Positions 18,258 to 27,360 of a stretch of DNA of 64,000 bases are shown in pieces. Both the position numbers and the translations under genes were made by a program. The first letter of the stretch is position 1, and the number at the start of each line of letters is the position of its first letter. Source of the DNA: Dyella acidiphila (GTDB lineage Bacteria; Pseudomonadota; Gammaproteobacteria; Xanthomonadales; Rhodanobacteraceae); the NCBI RefSeq assembly GCF_014863405.1, contig NZ_JACZZA010000007.1, positions 1 through 64,000 on the forward strand, in the 5' to 3' direction. Under the pieces are notes generated by a model. The model saw only the letters and a program-made list of their open reading frames with translations, did not search any database and had not been told where the DNA came from.

Positions 18258-18631
18258 CACGATTCCTCCTTGCCGGAGCGCTCGGCCAGCAACTGCCGCA
18301 TGCGGCGGATCTGCTCGGCGCTGAGTTTTTGTTCGGATACCAGATGTGAAAAGAGCAGTTCTGCCGAGCCCTTGAACAGCTTGTCGGTCAGATGCTGCAC
18401 GGCATTCTTGCGTGCGGCCTGTTGCTTGACGCTGGCGAAGTAGCGATGCCCGCGGCCTTCTTCCTCGTGCCCCACGTAGCCCTTGCCTTCGAGCGTGCGC
18501 AGCACGGTAAGCACCGTGGTGTAGGCGAGTTCGTCGCTCAGCCGCTCGCGCACTTCGGCGACCAGCGAGGGCCCGTGATCCCATAGCGCCTGCATGACAT
18601 CGGCTTCGCGATCGGTGAGAGAGATCTTCAC
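18257..18631 (-). CDS. BlaI/MecI-family transcriptional repressor
   Basis: The protein has 124 residues. The winged helix LTDREADVMQALWDHGPSLVAEV...AYTTVLTVLRTLEGKG is the signature of BlaI/MecI. It is followed by GHRYFASV and a helical dimerisation domain, and the protein ends ERSGKEES. The start is GTG 18631 (MKISLTDRE). It is expected to bind the two palindromes just upstream (18656-18669 and 18694-18713) and repress its own operon with the M56 gene until the peptidase inactivates it. Confidence 0.93.
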   Translation of the reverse strand: MKISLTDREADVMQALWDHGPSLVAEVRERLSDELAYTTVLTVLRTLEGKGYVGHEEEGRGHRYFASVKQQAARKNAVQHLTDKLFKGSAELLFSHLVSEQKLSAEQIRRMRQLLAERSGKEES

Positions 18632-18655
18632 GATGACTGTCCGTCCTTTTTGTCA

Positions 18656-18669
18656 ACTATGGACATAGT
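18656..18669. promoter_or_regulatory. BlaI-type operator 1 (near the start of transcription)
   Basis: ACTATG-GA-CATAGT is a perfect dyad. It lies between the -10 box and the blaI start codon. The same half-site CTATG occurs in the second operator 38 bases upstream. Confidence 0.8.
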
Positions 18670-18697
18670 AGATACCCGCAGCCTCCCGGCTTGTCAA
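18669..18697 (-). promoter_or_regulatory. blaI-M56 promoter
   Basis: On the minus strand TTGACA (18692-18697) is followed by exactly 17 bases and TATCTA (18669-18674). The two operators overlap each end of this promoter, so repressor binding would block polymerase. Confidence 0.75.
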
Positions 18698-18713
18698 CTA
18701 TGGCCATAGTTGA
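18694..18713. promoter_or_regulatory. BlaI-type operator 2 (overlapping the -35 box)
   Basis: TCAACTATGGCCATAGTTGA is a perfect 20-base palindrome covering part of the -35 element. It is the better of the two operators. Confidence 0.82.
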
Positions 18714-19020
18714 TCGACACCCTGCACCGGCTGCATATGACAAATTCGCGCTAGACGCCGGCGTATTGCTGCACCTGCGTCGCAGTTATGCCAGCGCGGC
18801 GCAATAACGCCCCTGCAAGATGGAGAGATCGTGTGAGGAGCGGTGATTTGCACGCGATACCAGGCGATTTCAGTTGCGTGCCAAGCGCAAATCCGGCGCA
18901 TATATTCCGGAGCGGGCTGTAGGAGCGGACAGCCATGCATGCCACGGGGAATGGACTTCTGGATGAAGATCCCGGCGCTGCTTTCGGCGCGTGGCACTAG
19001 CTTGAACGCGGGGAATTCAC
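18714..19020. other. Intergenic region upstream of the secreted peptidase
   Basis: 307 bases lie between the operator region and the peptidase start. They hold no convincing coding frame. The region must contain the rightward promoter of the peptidase gene; I see no strong match to sigma-70 boxes. GGGGA lies six bases before the peptidase ATG. Confidence 0.6.
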
Positions 19021-22000
19021 ATGTCGAATCACAAGCATCGGCCGTGGCTCGCGGTTGCCAGCCTGGCCCTGGGCATCGGGGCACCGGCCGCAGCCAGCGC
19101 CAGCACCGCCACGCAAAGCCCTGGTTATCTCCCACCCGTTACGCAGGACAAGGCGCAAATCGCCGGGTCCGTCAACGACAACCAAAAAATCGCCCTGGTC
19201 AATACACGCTCGGCCTATGCCCTGGCTACCTACGACAAGGGTGCGCTGCCTGCCACGCAAAGCTTTTCGGATCTGTCGCTGGTGCTCAAGCGCAGCGTGA
19301 GCAAGCAGCAGGAGTTCGACAACTTGCTCAGTGCGCAGGCCAATCCCAGCTCGCCCTACTTCCATCATTGGTTGACCGCGGCGCAGATCGGCCTGTTCGC
19401 GCCCAATCCATCCGACGTCACCAAGGTGACCGCGTGGCTGCGCTCGCACGGCCTGAAAGTGAAGGACGTCAGCCCGGACGGCATGATCATTCACTTTTCG
19501 GGCAACACGGCGTCTTTGAACAGTGCGTTCAACGCCTCGATGCACAGTTATCAGATCAACGGCGAAAAGCATTTCGCCAATGCAAACGCCGCGCAGATTC
19601 CGGCCGCACTGGCACCGATCGTGCAGTTTGTACGCCTGCATAACTTCCTGCCTAAGCCGCAGCATATGGACGTTGGCGTGGTGAGCAAGAACAAGGCGAA
19701 CGGCCGCTGGAAGATGGTGGCGAAAGCCGATGCCACGGCCAACGGCAAGCCGACTGCGCAGTTCACGGTGCCGGGCGGCACGGTGGATCCGCAGACCACC
19801 TACGATGTGGCGCCCGCCGATTTCAACACCATCTACAACGTCAACCCGCTGTGGAACCAGGGCACGCGCGGTGCCGGCCAGACCATCGTGGTGCTGGAAC
19901 GCACCGACGTGAATCCGGCCGATATCCTGGCTTTCCGCAAAGCTTTCCTGCCGGCCGATGCCAAGGGCAGCATCAGTTACATCCATCCCAACAGTTGTAC
20001 GGATCCGGGCGTCAACGGCGACGAGAGCGAAGCGGCGCTCGATGCCGAATGGGCCGGCGCGGCCGCGCCCGATGCGAACATCGTGTTTGCCTCGTGCGCG
20101 GATAGCGGCAGCGATTTCGGTGCGTTCCAGGCCGGCTTCGGCATGGCCGCCACCGCCGGTCAGGCGCCGGGCAATGTGTGGAGCCTGAGCTATGGCGAGT
20201 GCGAATCCGCCGCGGGTGGCGACACCACCGCATCGCTGCTGTGGTCGGATGCGGAAGCCGAAGGCGTTACCGTGTTCGTCTCCACCGGCGATGCCGGCTC
20301 GGCGGCGTGCGACCAGAACGCCATTGCGGCGGCATCGGGCGGCGCGCAGGTCAACATCATGGCGTCCACGCCGTACAACGTCGCGGTAGGCGGTACGGAC
20401 TTCAATGATCTGAACAACTACAGCCAGTACTGGACCTCGACCAACCTGGCCTTGAACGCGTCGGCCATCAGCTATGTGCCGGAGCAGACCTGGAACGACT
20501 CCTGCGCCAGCAGCGTGCTCGATGGCCTGATGGGTTATGCCAACGGCATCGATGCGTGCAACAGCAGTGGCGAGGGCAGCAACTATCTCGACACCGGCGG
20601 TGCCGGTGGTGGCCCCAGCAATGTGTTCCCACAGCCGGCATGGCAGACCGGTGTATACGGGCAAACCAATTTCAGCTCGCGCACCCTGCCCGACGTGTCG
20701 CTGTTTGCCGCCAACGGCTTGTATGGCCACGCCCTGGTGTATTGCATGTCCGACGCCAACGAAAACGGCACGGCCTGCAATTACAGCAATCCTGACGATG
20801 TGTACTACAACAGTGCCGGCGGTACGTCGTTCGCGGCACCGGCGATGGCAGGCGTACAGGCCTTGATCAACCAGGCCACCGGCGATACCAGCGGCAATAT
20901 CCTGCCGGCGCTGTACAACATCGGCAGCAAGCAATACGGCACCAATGCCACGCCGAACAAGGCCACGGTGAGCAGCTGCGATGCGTCCAACGGCGCCTCG
21001 ATCGGCAGCAGCTGCGTGTTCAACAACGTCACCCTGGGCAATATCGACGAGCCGTGCTGGGCGGGTACCGCCAATTGCTATCTCGGCCCGAACAGCAATT
21101 CGCTGCAGTCGTTCGGTGTGATCTACGCCACGCCGAGCCAGAGCTCGCTGACCCTGGTACCGGCCTGGAATGCCGGCCCGGGCTACAACATGGCTACCGG
21201 CCTGGGTTCGGTCAATGTCACCAACCTGGTCAACGCGGTGGTGGCGTTCGAGAAACCGTTCCATCGCGCGAACAAGTACGTGGCGCCTTACGACTTCATG
21301 TCGTCGAATGTCACCATCACCGACTGGTTCAGCAATGACGGTTTCAGCGACATCGCGGTAGTGGATCCGGTCAAGGGCAGCATCACCACGCTGGCGATGA
21401 AAGGCAGCGTGATCCGCGGTCAGGTGACGCAGCCGTCCACGCCCGGGCAGACCGTGGCCAACGCGGCGGATTATTTCCCGGCACTGGATGCGCTGGGTCT
21501 GGATTCCGCGCACCTCGCCTGGACCGGCCCGGACAATCAACTGTACGTGTGGGTGTCTGACGATATCGGCGGCTTCTACCAGTACCAGGTCGCGCCGTAT
21601 GCAGCGGGCTGGAAACTGCTGGGTTCGGAGGTGACCGACAGCAGCGGCGCGCCGCAATTGCTGTGGTACAACGCCAGCGCCTCGCAGTACGCCTGGTGGA
21701 AACTGGGTACCGATCCGAGCACCGGTGCGCCCACGCTGGCATCCAACTCCGGCGCCATCGCGGCGAACAAGGGTGATGTGCCGACCATGGCCGACGTCAA
21801 CGGCGACGGCTACGGCGACCTGGTCTGGACCAATCCGGCCAATAACACCGTCACGGTATGGATCAACAACCAGCAAGGCGGCTATGCCACGCACACTATC
21901 GCCAACCGTCCCAGCGGCTACACCTTGGTGGGCGCGGGCGACTTCAACGGCGATGGCATTACCGATCTGGTGTGGGTGAATACCTCCACTCACGATCTGC

Positions 22001-22305
22001 AGATCTGGACCATGAACGGCTTCACCGTCACCAAGCAGAAGACCATCAGCTACAACGCCACCTACACGCTGGCGGCGATTGCCGACTATGACGGCGATGG
22101 CCTGGCCGACCTGCTGTGGGTGAACACCAAGGGCGCGGTGTTCGACTGGCAGAGCGACGGCAGCGGCGGCTTCCAGAAGCTGCAGGTGGCCACGCCCGAC
22201 GGCACGCCGTTCAAGGTGCCGGCCGGCTCCAGCATCCAGCCGAACTGGCTGCAGGGTTCGGCCACGGGCGGCATCGCTGATCCGCCGGCCCTGGCAAGCC
22301 ACTGA
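19021..22305 (+). CDS. Secreted S53 (sedolisin/kumamolisin-like) peptidase with C-terminal FG-GAP repeats
   Basis: The protein has 1094 residues. It has a signal peptide (1-27, ending AAASA), a pro-kumamolisin activation domain (~60-210, including SPYFHHWLT) and then the catalytic domain. The catalytic residues are E337 and D341 (GDESEAALDAEW), the oxyanion aspartate D424 (STGDAGSAACD) and the nucleophile S603 in GGTSFAAPAMAG. From ~900 to 1040 come FG-GAP/VCBS-type repeats (DVNGDGYGDLVW, DFNGDGITDLVW, DYDGDGLADLLW), which bind calcium and form beta-propeller blades. It is likely an acid-active extracellular endopeptidase. Single transcription unit, closed by a strong terminator. Confidence 0.93.
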   Translation: MSNHKHRPWLAVASLALGIGAPAAASASTATQSPGYLPPVTQDKAQIAGSVNDNQKIALVNTRSAYALATYDKGALPATQSFSDLSLVLKRSVSKQQEFDNLLSAQANPSSPYFHHWLTAAQIGLFAPNPSDVTKVTAWLRSHGLKVKDVSPDGMIIHFSGNTASLNSAFNASMHSYQINGEKHFANANAAQIPAALAPIVQFVRLHNFLPKPQHMDVGVVSKNKANGRWKMVAKADATANGKPTAQFTVPGGTVDPQTTYDVAPADFNTIYNVNPLWNQGTRGAGQTIVVLERTDVNPADILAFRKAFLPADAKGSISYIHPNSCTDPGVNGDESEAALDAEWAGAAAPDANIVFASCADSGSDFGAFQAGFGMAATAGQAPGNVWSLSYGECESAAGGDTTASLLWSDAEAEGVTVFVSTGDAGSAACDQNAIAAASGGAQVNIMASTPYNVAVGGTDFNDLNNYSQYWTSTNLALNASAISYVPEQTWNDSCASSVLDGLMGYANGIDACNSSGEGSNYLDTGGAGGGPSNVFPQPAWQTGVYGQTNFSSRTLPDVSLFAANGLYGHALVYCMSDANENGTACNYSNPDDVYYNSAGGTSFAAPAMAGVQALINQATGDTSGNILPALYNIGSKQYGTNATPNKATVSSCDASNGASIGSSCVFNNVTLGNIDEPCWAGTANCYLGPNSNSLQSFGVIYATPSQSSLTLVPAWNAGPGYNMATGLGSVNVTNLVNAVVAFEKPFHRANKYVAPYDFMSSNVTITDWFSNDGFSDIAVVDPVKGSITTLAMKGSVIRGQVTQPSTPGQTVANAADYFPALDALGLDSAHLAWTGPDNQLYVWVSDDIGGFYQYQVAPYAAGWKLLGSEVTDSSGAPQLLWYNASASQYAWWKLGTDPSTGAPTLASNSGAIAANKGDVPTMADVNGDGYGDLVWTNPANNTVTVWINNQQGGYATHTIANRPSGYTLVGAGDFNGDGITDLVWVNTSTHDLQIWTMNGFTVTKQKTISYNATYTLAAIADYDGDGLADLLWVNTKGAVFDWQSDGSGGFQKLQVATPDGTPFKVPAGSSIQPNWLQGSATGGIADPPALASH

Positions 22306-22334
22306 AAGCCATCGAAAATAACTGCGACACCCTT

Positions 22335-22363
22335 AAAGCCGGGCAGCGATGCCCGGCTTTTTT
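22335..22363 (+). terminator. Rho-independent terminator of the S53 peptidase gene
   Basis: An 11-base perfect stem (AAAGCCGGGCA / TGCCCGGCTTT) with a four-base loop is followed by a T run, 30 bases after the stop codon. Confidence 0.9.
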
Positions 22364-22403
22364 ATGCTGCATCACAGATTGGCAACCGGTTACTGCCTAC
22401 CTT

Positions 22404-23174
22404 ATGGTGGTTAAGGTTGCTGCCCATTGGGGGATGGTCAGCTGGCGTCACGCTTCAGATAGTGATCTCGATACCCACGTGAGTTCGCAATCTCCTCTCC
22501 ATGTGCTGCTGCTCGAGGACGACGATCTGTTGCGCGATCGCGTACTCGCCCCGCATTTGCGGCAATTCGGTTTTCAGGTGGAAGCCATCGGCCACGCGGC
22601 GGAGCTCGACGCCAGGCTGCAGCATCAACTGCCGGACATGGTGGTGCTGGATATCGGCCTGCCCGACGTCGACGGTTTCGAAGTGGCGCGCACGCTGCGC
22701 GCGAAGGCGGCCGGCATCGGCATTGTGATGCTTACCGCGCGCTCCGAGCCGCACTACCAGGTGCGCGGTTTATCCGAAGGCGCCGATGCCTATCTGGCCA
22801 AGCCGGTGGATATCGACGTGCTGGGGGCCACGCTGTACAGCCTGGCCCGACGACTGCAACTGCGTACGAGCGTGCCCGTCGATCACAGCTGGCGCCTGGG
22901 TGCGGATGGCTGGTGCCTGCTGTCGCCCGGCGGCGATGCGGTGGCGTTGAGCCAGCTTGAAAGCCGCTTGCTGGCGCCGTTGATCGACGCACCCAATCGC
23001 GTGGTTTCGCGTGAGGCGTTGATCCAGGCGTTGACCGCCAATATCCATACCTATGATCCGCATCGGCTGGATACCTTGGTGCATCGCATCCGTAAAAAGG
23101 TGATGCGGGTGCTGGGTACACCGTTTCCGTTGAATGCCGTGCCCGGGCAAGGATATGTGTTGGTCTTCCATTGA
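22404..23174 (+). CDS. OmpR-type response regulator
   Basis: The protein has up to 256 residues. The receiver domain has the acidic pocket EDDD (38-41), phospho-acceptor D83 in VVLDIGLPDVDG and the lysine in YLAKPVD. The C-terminal ~95 residues are a winged-helix DNA-binding domain (LSQLESRLLAPLIDAP...LDTLVHRIRKKV...GQGYVL). The start is unclear: the receiver begins near residue 32, and GTG 22479 or ATG 22434 are alternatives to 22404. It faces a hybrid histidine kinase 92 bases away, which may be its partner. Confidence 0.88.
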   Translation: MVVKVAAHWGMVSWRHASDSDLDTHVSSQSPLHVLLLEDDDLLRDRVLAPHLRQFGFQVEAIGHAAELDARLQHQLPDMVVLDIGLPDVDGFEVARTLRAKAAGIGIVMLTARSEPHYQVRGLSEGADAYLAKPVDIDVLGATLYSLARRLQLRTSVPVDHSWRLGADGWCLLSPGGDAVALSQLESRLLAPLIDAPNRVVSREALIQALTANIHTYDPHRLDTLVHRIRKKVMRVLGTPFPLNAVPGQGYVLVFH

Positions 23175-23182
23175 TGCCGAGC

Positions 23183-23270
23183 GTAGGTTGGGTTACCCCG
23201 GACTTGATTCGGGGGTAACCCAACATGGCGGTGCAGCATTGTTGGGTTACGCTGCGCTAACCCAACCTAC
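23183..23270. repeat. Compound inverted repeat of the GTAGGTTGGGTTA family
   Basis: It begins GTAGGTTGGGTTA and ends with its reverse complement TAACCCAACCTAC, with an inner copy of GGTAACCCAAC / GTTGGGTTAC. It lies between two convergent genes and supplies the stop codon of the histidine kinase (TAG at 23267-23269). Related copies are at 32870, 49567, 49603, 49783 and 49820. It probably also ends transcription from both sides. Confidence 0.85.
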
Positions 23271-25093
23271 ATTGCATGGCGTTGAGCTACTTGTTGCACG
23301 CGAGCCAGCAACGTTTCCGGTGCGAACGGCTTGGGCAATCGCTCGTTGAGTGCGTGATTCACCTCACCGCCATCCGTATCCCCTTCCAGGTAAGCGGAAA
23401 TAAGAATGGCCGGCACGGCGGGATAGCGTTCGCGAATATGCGCCAGCAGGGTCGAGCCATCCATGTCCGGCATGCGGTGATCGCAGATCAGCACTTCGGG
23501 TGGCGCTGAGGATTGCGCCAGCTGCTGCATGGCTTGCGTGCCATTGGCGGCTGCTTCCACCACACAGCCGCCTTGCGCCAGCGCGGAGCTGAGTAAGGTG
23601 CGCAGGTCATCGTCGTCATCGATCAGCCAGACGCGCAGCGATGCGGGGGATTGCTCCGGCATCTGCGCCGTGACGCTATCGGTTCTGGGCAGGCGGATTT
23701 TCACCGCCGTGCCGAAGCCCGGCGTGCTGTCGATGATCACGTCGCCGCCGGCGCGCTGGACCAGGTCGTACACCACGCTCAACCCCAGCCCGGTGCCGAC
23801 ACCGACCGGCTTGGTGGTGAAGAACGGTTCGAACGCACGCTGCACGGCTTCGGCGGACATGCCGCTGCCGTTGTCGCGGATGGCGATTTCGATCTGGCCA
23901 TCGCCATAGGGTTCAGCGCCCACTACGCATACGCCACCTTCCTGCATCGCATCGCGCGCATTGGTGACCAGGTTGAGCAAGGCCAGCTCGAATTGATTGC
24001 GGTCGAAATGGATCGGCAGCGGTTGGTCGGGTGTCTTGATCTCCAGCCGGATATTCGGCGGCAGCAGTTGCTGCAGCAGCGGGCGCAGTTCGCGCAGCGC
24101 TTCGGCGACGTCGAAGGTTTCGGTCAGGGTGACGCTGCGGCGACTGAAGTTCAGCAGCTTGCGGCACACCGCCGCGCCGCGGCGGGCGGCAAGCTCGGTG
24201 CCTTCCAGCGCATCGGCCAGTTCCTGCGCTACCGGTGCCAGGTCGTCCTGCGGTTCGTCCAGGCGCTGGCGGGTGCGGGCGAAGCCCAGGATGATGCCCA
24301 GCACGTTGTGGATATCGTGCGCGATGCCGCTGGCCAGCTTGCCCACGGCATCCATTTTCTGTGCATGCAGCAGTTGCTCCCGCGCCTGCTCGCGCTCGGC
24401 GATTTCGCGCTGCAATTGCTGGTGCTGGCGATTGACCTGCTCGTAGCTTTTGCGCAGCGACTGCACGCTGCGGTCCAGCACGATCGCCACCGCGATATAG
24501 GCATACATGGTTCCCGGCAAGCCGGCATACAGCCCGACCAGCACCTGCGGCAGCGGCGGCGGAAACAGCGTTTCCACGGTCATGCCGGCAAAGTAGGCCA
24601 GCAGCACGCCGCCATACACGTACCACAGCGCACGCCGCCCCAGCATCAGGCCGGCGATGATCATGGCCACGAAGAAAATCGAGTCGTCGCGCGTATCGGT
24701 AATGCCGGTTACCGCGAAATACACCACGGCCGAAACGATGATCACGCTGAGAAACTGTTTTACCGCTTGCCGGAACAAACCGCGGCGGATCAGATAAAAG
24801 CCGATCCACGCCGACGCGGACATGGCCACATCGGTGGCCAGGTCGACGATAAACGGAATGCTGGTGCCGCGCAGCTCATGGCTGTGCGAGGTCATCAGCA
24901 AATGCAGATTGGCATGCGACAGGATGTACAGCTTGTTCAACGGCTGCATGCAACCGTAGAAAGCGAAAAAGAACTGCATGAAAAACGCGTTGCTGCGATC
25001 GACCGGATCGTCGACCGGTATCGTCGCGAACCATGCCAAGGCGCGCTTTGCCAAGCCGCCGCCGCCACTCGCCACCGCGCTGCGTGAGATCAC
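23267..25093 (-). CDS. Hybrid sensor histidine kinase with membrane sensor and C-terminal receiver
   Basis: The protein has 608 residues. The N-terminal ~210 residues hold about six hydrophobic helices with no periplasmic domain, followed by a coiled coil (~212-245). The phospho-acceptor H259 lies in GKLASGIAHDIHN. The ATPase domain includes NLVTNARDAM (N box), IRDNGSGM (G1) and GVGTGLGLSVVYDL (G2). The receiver at ~480-608 has IDDDDD, D538 in ICDHRMPDMDG and K588 in LPKPF. The receiver on the kinase suggests a phosphorelay or self-regulation. It converges on an OmpR-type regulator. Confidence 0.92.
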   Translation of the reverse strand: MISRSAVASGGGGLAKRALAWFATIPVDDPVDRSNAFFMQFFFAFYGCMQPLNKLYILSHANLHLLMTSHSHELRGTSIPFIVDLATDVAMSASAWIGFYLIRRGLFRQAVKQFLSVIIVSAVVYFAVTGITDTRDDSIFFVAMIIAGLMLGRRALWYVYGGVLLAYFAGMTVETLFPPPLPQVLVGLYAGLPGTMYAYIAVAIVLDRSVQSLRKSYEQVNRQHQQLQREIAEREQAREQLLHAQKMDAVGKLASGIAHDIHNVLGIILGFARTRQRLDEPQDDLAPVAQELADALEGTELAARRGAAVCRKLLNFSRRSVTLTETFDVAEALRELRPLLQQLLPPNIRLEIKTPDQPLPIHFDRNQFELALLNLVTNARDAMQEGGVCVVGAEPYGDGQIEIAIRDNGSGMSAEAVQRAFEPFFTTKPVGVGTGLGLSVVYDLVQRAGGDVIIDSTPGFGTAVKIRLPRTDSVTAQMPEQSPASLRVWLIDDDDDLRTLLSSALAQGGCVVEAAANGTQAMQQLAQSSAPPEVLICDHRMPDMDGSTLLAHIRERYPAVPAILISAYLEGDTDGGEVNHALNERLPKPFAPETLLARVQQVAQRHAM

Positions 25094-25310
25094 TGGTCGC
25101 CCCGCCCCGTTGCCGGCCTGAACATCGAACAGGTAGTGCAGGCCGCCCCTTCGGCTGCGCCGGCATCCTACCGCAGCGGCGGCGGCAAAGGATATTCAGC
25201 CGCCTGGGCTTGAGACCTGTCGCACGGAACGGGTGCGGCCGGAGATCGGCGGAAAAACGTGGGCGGAGGCCCCGAATGTTCCCGCACGACAATGATTTAG
25301 ACGGCCAAAT

Positions 25311-25335
25311 GCCGGCACCCTGTGCGGGTGCCGGC
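25311..25335 (-). terminator. Hairpin after the GH2 glycosidase gene
   Basis: A perfect 10-base stem (GCCGGCACCC / GGGTGCCGGC) with a five-base loop lies 7 bases after the stop codon on the minus strand and is followed by ATTTGG. The T run is short, so it is a weak or bidirectional terminator. Confidence 0.6.
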
Positions 25336-25342
25336 CGGATCT

Positions 25343-27211
25343 TCAGGGCTGCGCCGCGGCGCGGATGGTCGCCTCGTTGATCGCCCGTACCTTGGCTTCG
25401 TCCGCTTTTTCGATCTTGCGGTCGTAGGTGTACAGGCCGTTGTGCTCGCCTTCCACGTCGGTGATCTGGGTGTAAACGCTGCCGGACATGCCCTTGGGCA
25501 CGCCCTGGTCGCGCAGCACGGCGGTGTTGGCGACATAGCCGGCGGTGAGCGCGGCGCGGTCTTTTACGGCGCCGTAGGGATTGATCGGCGTGTTCGGCCA
25601 GACGTGACCGGGAATGCCCAGGGTCAGGCCGCCGTGTTCGCCGTCGATGGCGGCGCGCGTCGCATCCGGGCTGGGCAGGCCGGGGCCCTGGTAGTCGTGC
25701 ACGTCATAGACATCGCCGGCATGCGGGTCGCCCTTGGTGTCGCAGCAGTTGGCGCCGCTGCGCGCATCGACCAGGCGCGAGGGATCCAGCTGCTTGATCT
25801 GCGCAGCCAGCTCGGTAGCGGCCGGAATGCTCCACTGGCCCCAGCCTTCGTTGAACGGGATCCAGCCGATGATCGCGGTGTCGCCCTTGAGCTGTTCGAC
25901 AATCGCCGACACGTCGGCGCGAAAGCGGGCCTTGTCGGCGTCGCTGAGTTTGTCGTTGCTACCGGTGGGCAGCGCCGGCATGTCCTGCCACACCATCAGG
26001 CCGATGCGGTCGGCCCAGTAGTACCAGCGTGCCGGCTCCACCTTGATGTGCTTGCGGATGGTGTTGAAGCCCAGATCCTTGGTCTTCTGGATATCGAACT
26101 TCAGCGCCGCATCGGTGGGCGCGGTGTAGATGCCATCCGGCCAATAGCCCTGGTCCAGCGTGGCCAGCAGGAAGGTCGGCTTGCCGTTCAGCACGATGCG
26201 GTTGTGACCGCCCACGTTCTGGATCGCGATGGTGCGCAGGCCCGCATAGCTGGTGACGTCGTCGTGTTGATCGCCCTGCGTCAGGGTGGCCTTGAAGGTG
26301 TAGAGGAACGGATCCCGCGGGCTCCACAGATGCGGATGCGCAATAGCCAGATGCAGCGACTGCCCGGCCGGCCCGCTCGCTTCGCCAACTGACTTGCCGT
26401 CGGCATAGGCGGTGACATGCAGCGTGGCGTTCGCGTCGCCGCCGTGCAGCGTGGAGGTGACGTCGAAGGCATCCAGGCTGCGCGCGGCAGTGAAATTCAA
26501 TTGCGCCAAGCTGGCGGCCGGCACCGGCTCCAGCCATACCGATTGCCAGATGCCCGAGGCCGCGGTGTAGAAGATGCCGTCGGGCTTCAGGCGCTGCTTG
26601 CCGATCATCACGTTGGCGCCATCCACCGGCGCATGCACGGCGACGACGATCTCCTGCGGCCCGTGCGGGCGCAGTGCCGGCGTGATGTCCGCACTGAAGG
26701 CGGTATAGCCGCCGGCATGCTGCGCCACCTGCTTGCCGTTGACGTATACCGTGGCCTCATTGTCGACTGCGCCGAAGTTCAGCTGCACATGCTGGCCATG
26801 CGCGGTGAACGCCGCCGGGATTTCCACCAGACGGCGATAGACCATGAAATCCGCATGCTTTTGCACGCCCGAGAGCACCGACTCGATCGGATATGGCACC
26901 AGCACTTGTTCTTTCAGCGTCTGGCCGAACGGCGGCGGTGACTGCCCGTCCGTGGCGGCGTATTGCCACAGCCCGTTCAAGCTCAGCCATTGCGGATGCT
27001 CCAGCGACGGACGCGCCAGCTGCGGGCGCGGATACTCCGGCAACGCATGCGTGGGCGACACCTCGGCCGTCCACGGCGTGGCCAAAGGTGCCTGCTTGCC
27101 GTTCCACACCTTCGCCTGATCCGGTGCCGCCATCGCCAGCGAGGCAAAGCTCATCGCCATCGCTACGCCTATCCACGTACACGCGCCCTGCATGCTGATC
27201 TTGCTGGTCAT
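25343..27211 (-). CDS. Glycoside hydrolase family 2 protein (beta-galactosidase/glucuronidase-like)
   Basis: The protein has 622 residues. A signal peptide (about 1-29, ending SLAMAA) is followed by a sugar-binding jelly-roll (LNGLWQYA to YTAFSADITPAL), an Ig-like domain and a TIM barrel. The barrel has KHIKVEPARWYYWADRIGL and the acid/base motif FNEGWG. The nucleophile is probably the glutamate in GEHGGLTLG, the place of the usual EFGGL segment. It is a periplasmic or exported exo-glycosidase; sugar unknown. I start at 27211 because GAGGG lies eight bases upstream; the frame is open 84 codons further but lacks a signal peptide there. Confidence 0.87.
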   Translation of the reverse strand: MTSKISMQGACTWIGVAMAMSFASLAMAAPDQAKVWNGKQAPLATPWTAEVSPTHALPEYPRPQLARPSLEHPQWLSLNGLWQYAATDGQSPPPFGQTLKEQVLVPYPIESVLSGVQKHADFMVYRRLVEIPAAFTAHGQHVQLNFGAVDNEATVYVNGKQVAQHAGGYTAFSADITPALRPHGPQEIVVAVHAPVDGANVMIGKQRLKPDGIFYTAASGIWQSVWLEPVPAASLAQLNFTAARSLDAFDVTSTLHGGDANATLHVTAYADGKSVGEASGPAGQSLHLAIAHPHLWSPRDPFLYTFKATLTQGDQHDDVTSYAGLRTIAIQNVGGHNRIVLNGKPTFLLATLDQGYWPDGIYTAPTDAALKFDIQKTKDLGFNTIRKHIKVEPARWYYWADRIGLMVWQDMPALPTGSNDKLSDADKARFRADVSAIVEQLKGDTAIIGWIPFNEGWGQWSIPAATELAAQIKQLDPSRLVDARSGANCCDTKGDPHAGDVYDVHDYQGPGLPSPDATRAAIDGEHGGLTLGIPGHVWPNTPINPYGAVKDRAALTAGYVANTAVLRDQGVPKGMSGSVYTQITDVEGEHNGLYTYDRKIEKADEAKVRAINEATIRAAAQP

Positions 27212-27360
27212 CCGCCCTACCCTCATCGGCCTCGGTAAAAAGCAGCGCTGAGCACTGCCATTCCCTAAGAATGGCCAATTGTCCGACAAATGTCCAAGCC
27301 TGCCGGCGATATAGGGCATAGGCAGCAGGTCGCGCTTGTTTTGCTGCGGCCTGCGCGAGA

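Noticed and set aside
18997-22302. Open frame of 1101 codons on the minus strand opposite the S53 peptidase
   Set aside because: It lies wholly antisense to a gene with clear catalytic motifs, has a repetitive Arg/Gly/His-rich composition, and has no ribosome site; a GC-rich shadow frame.
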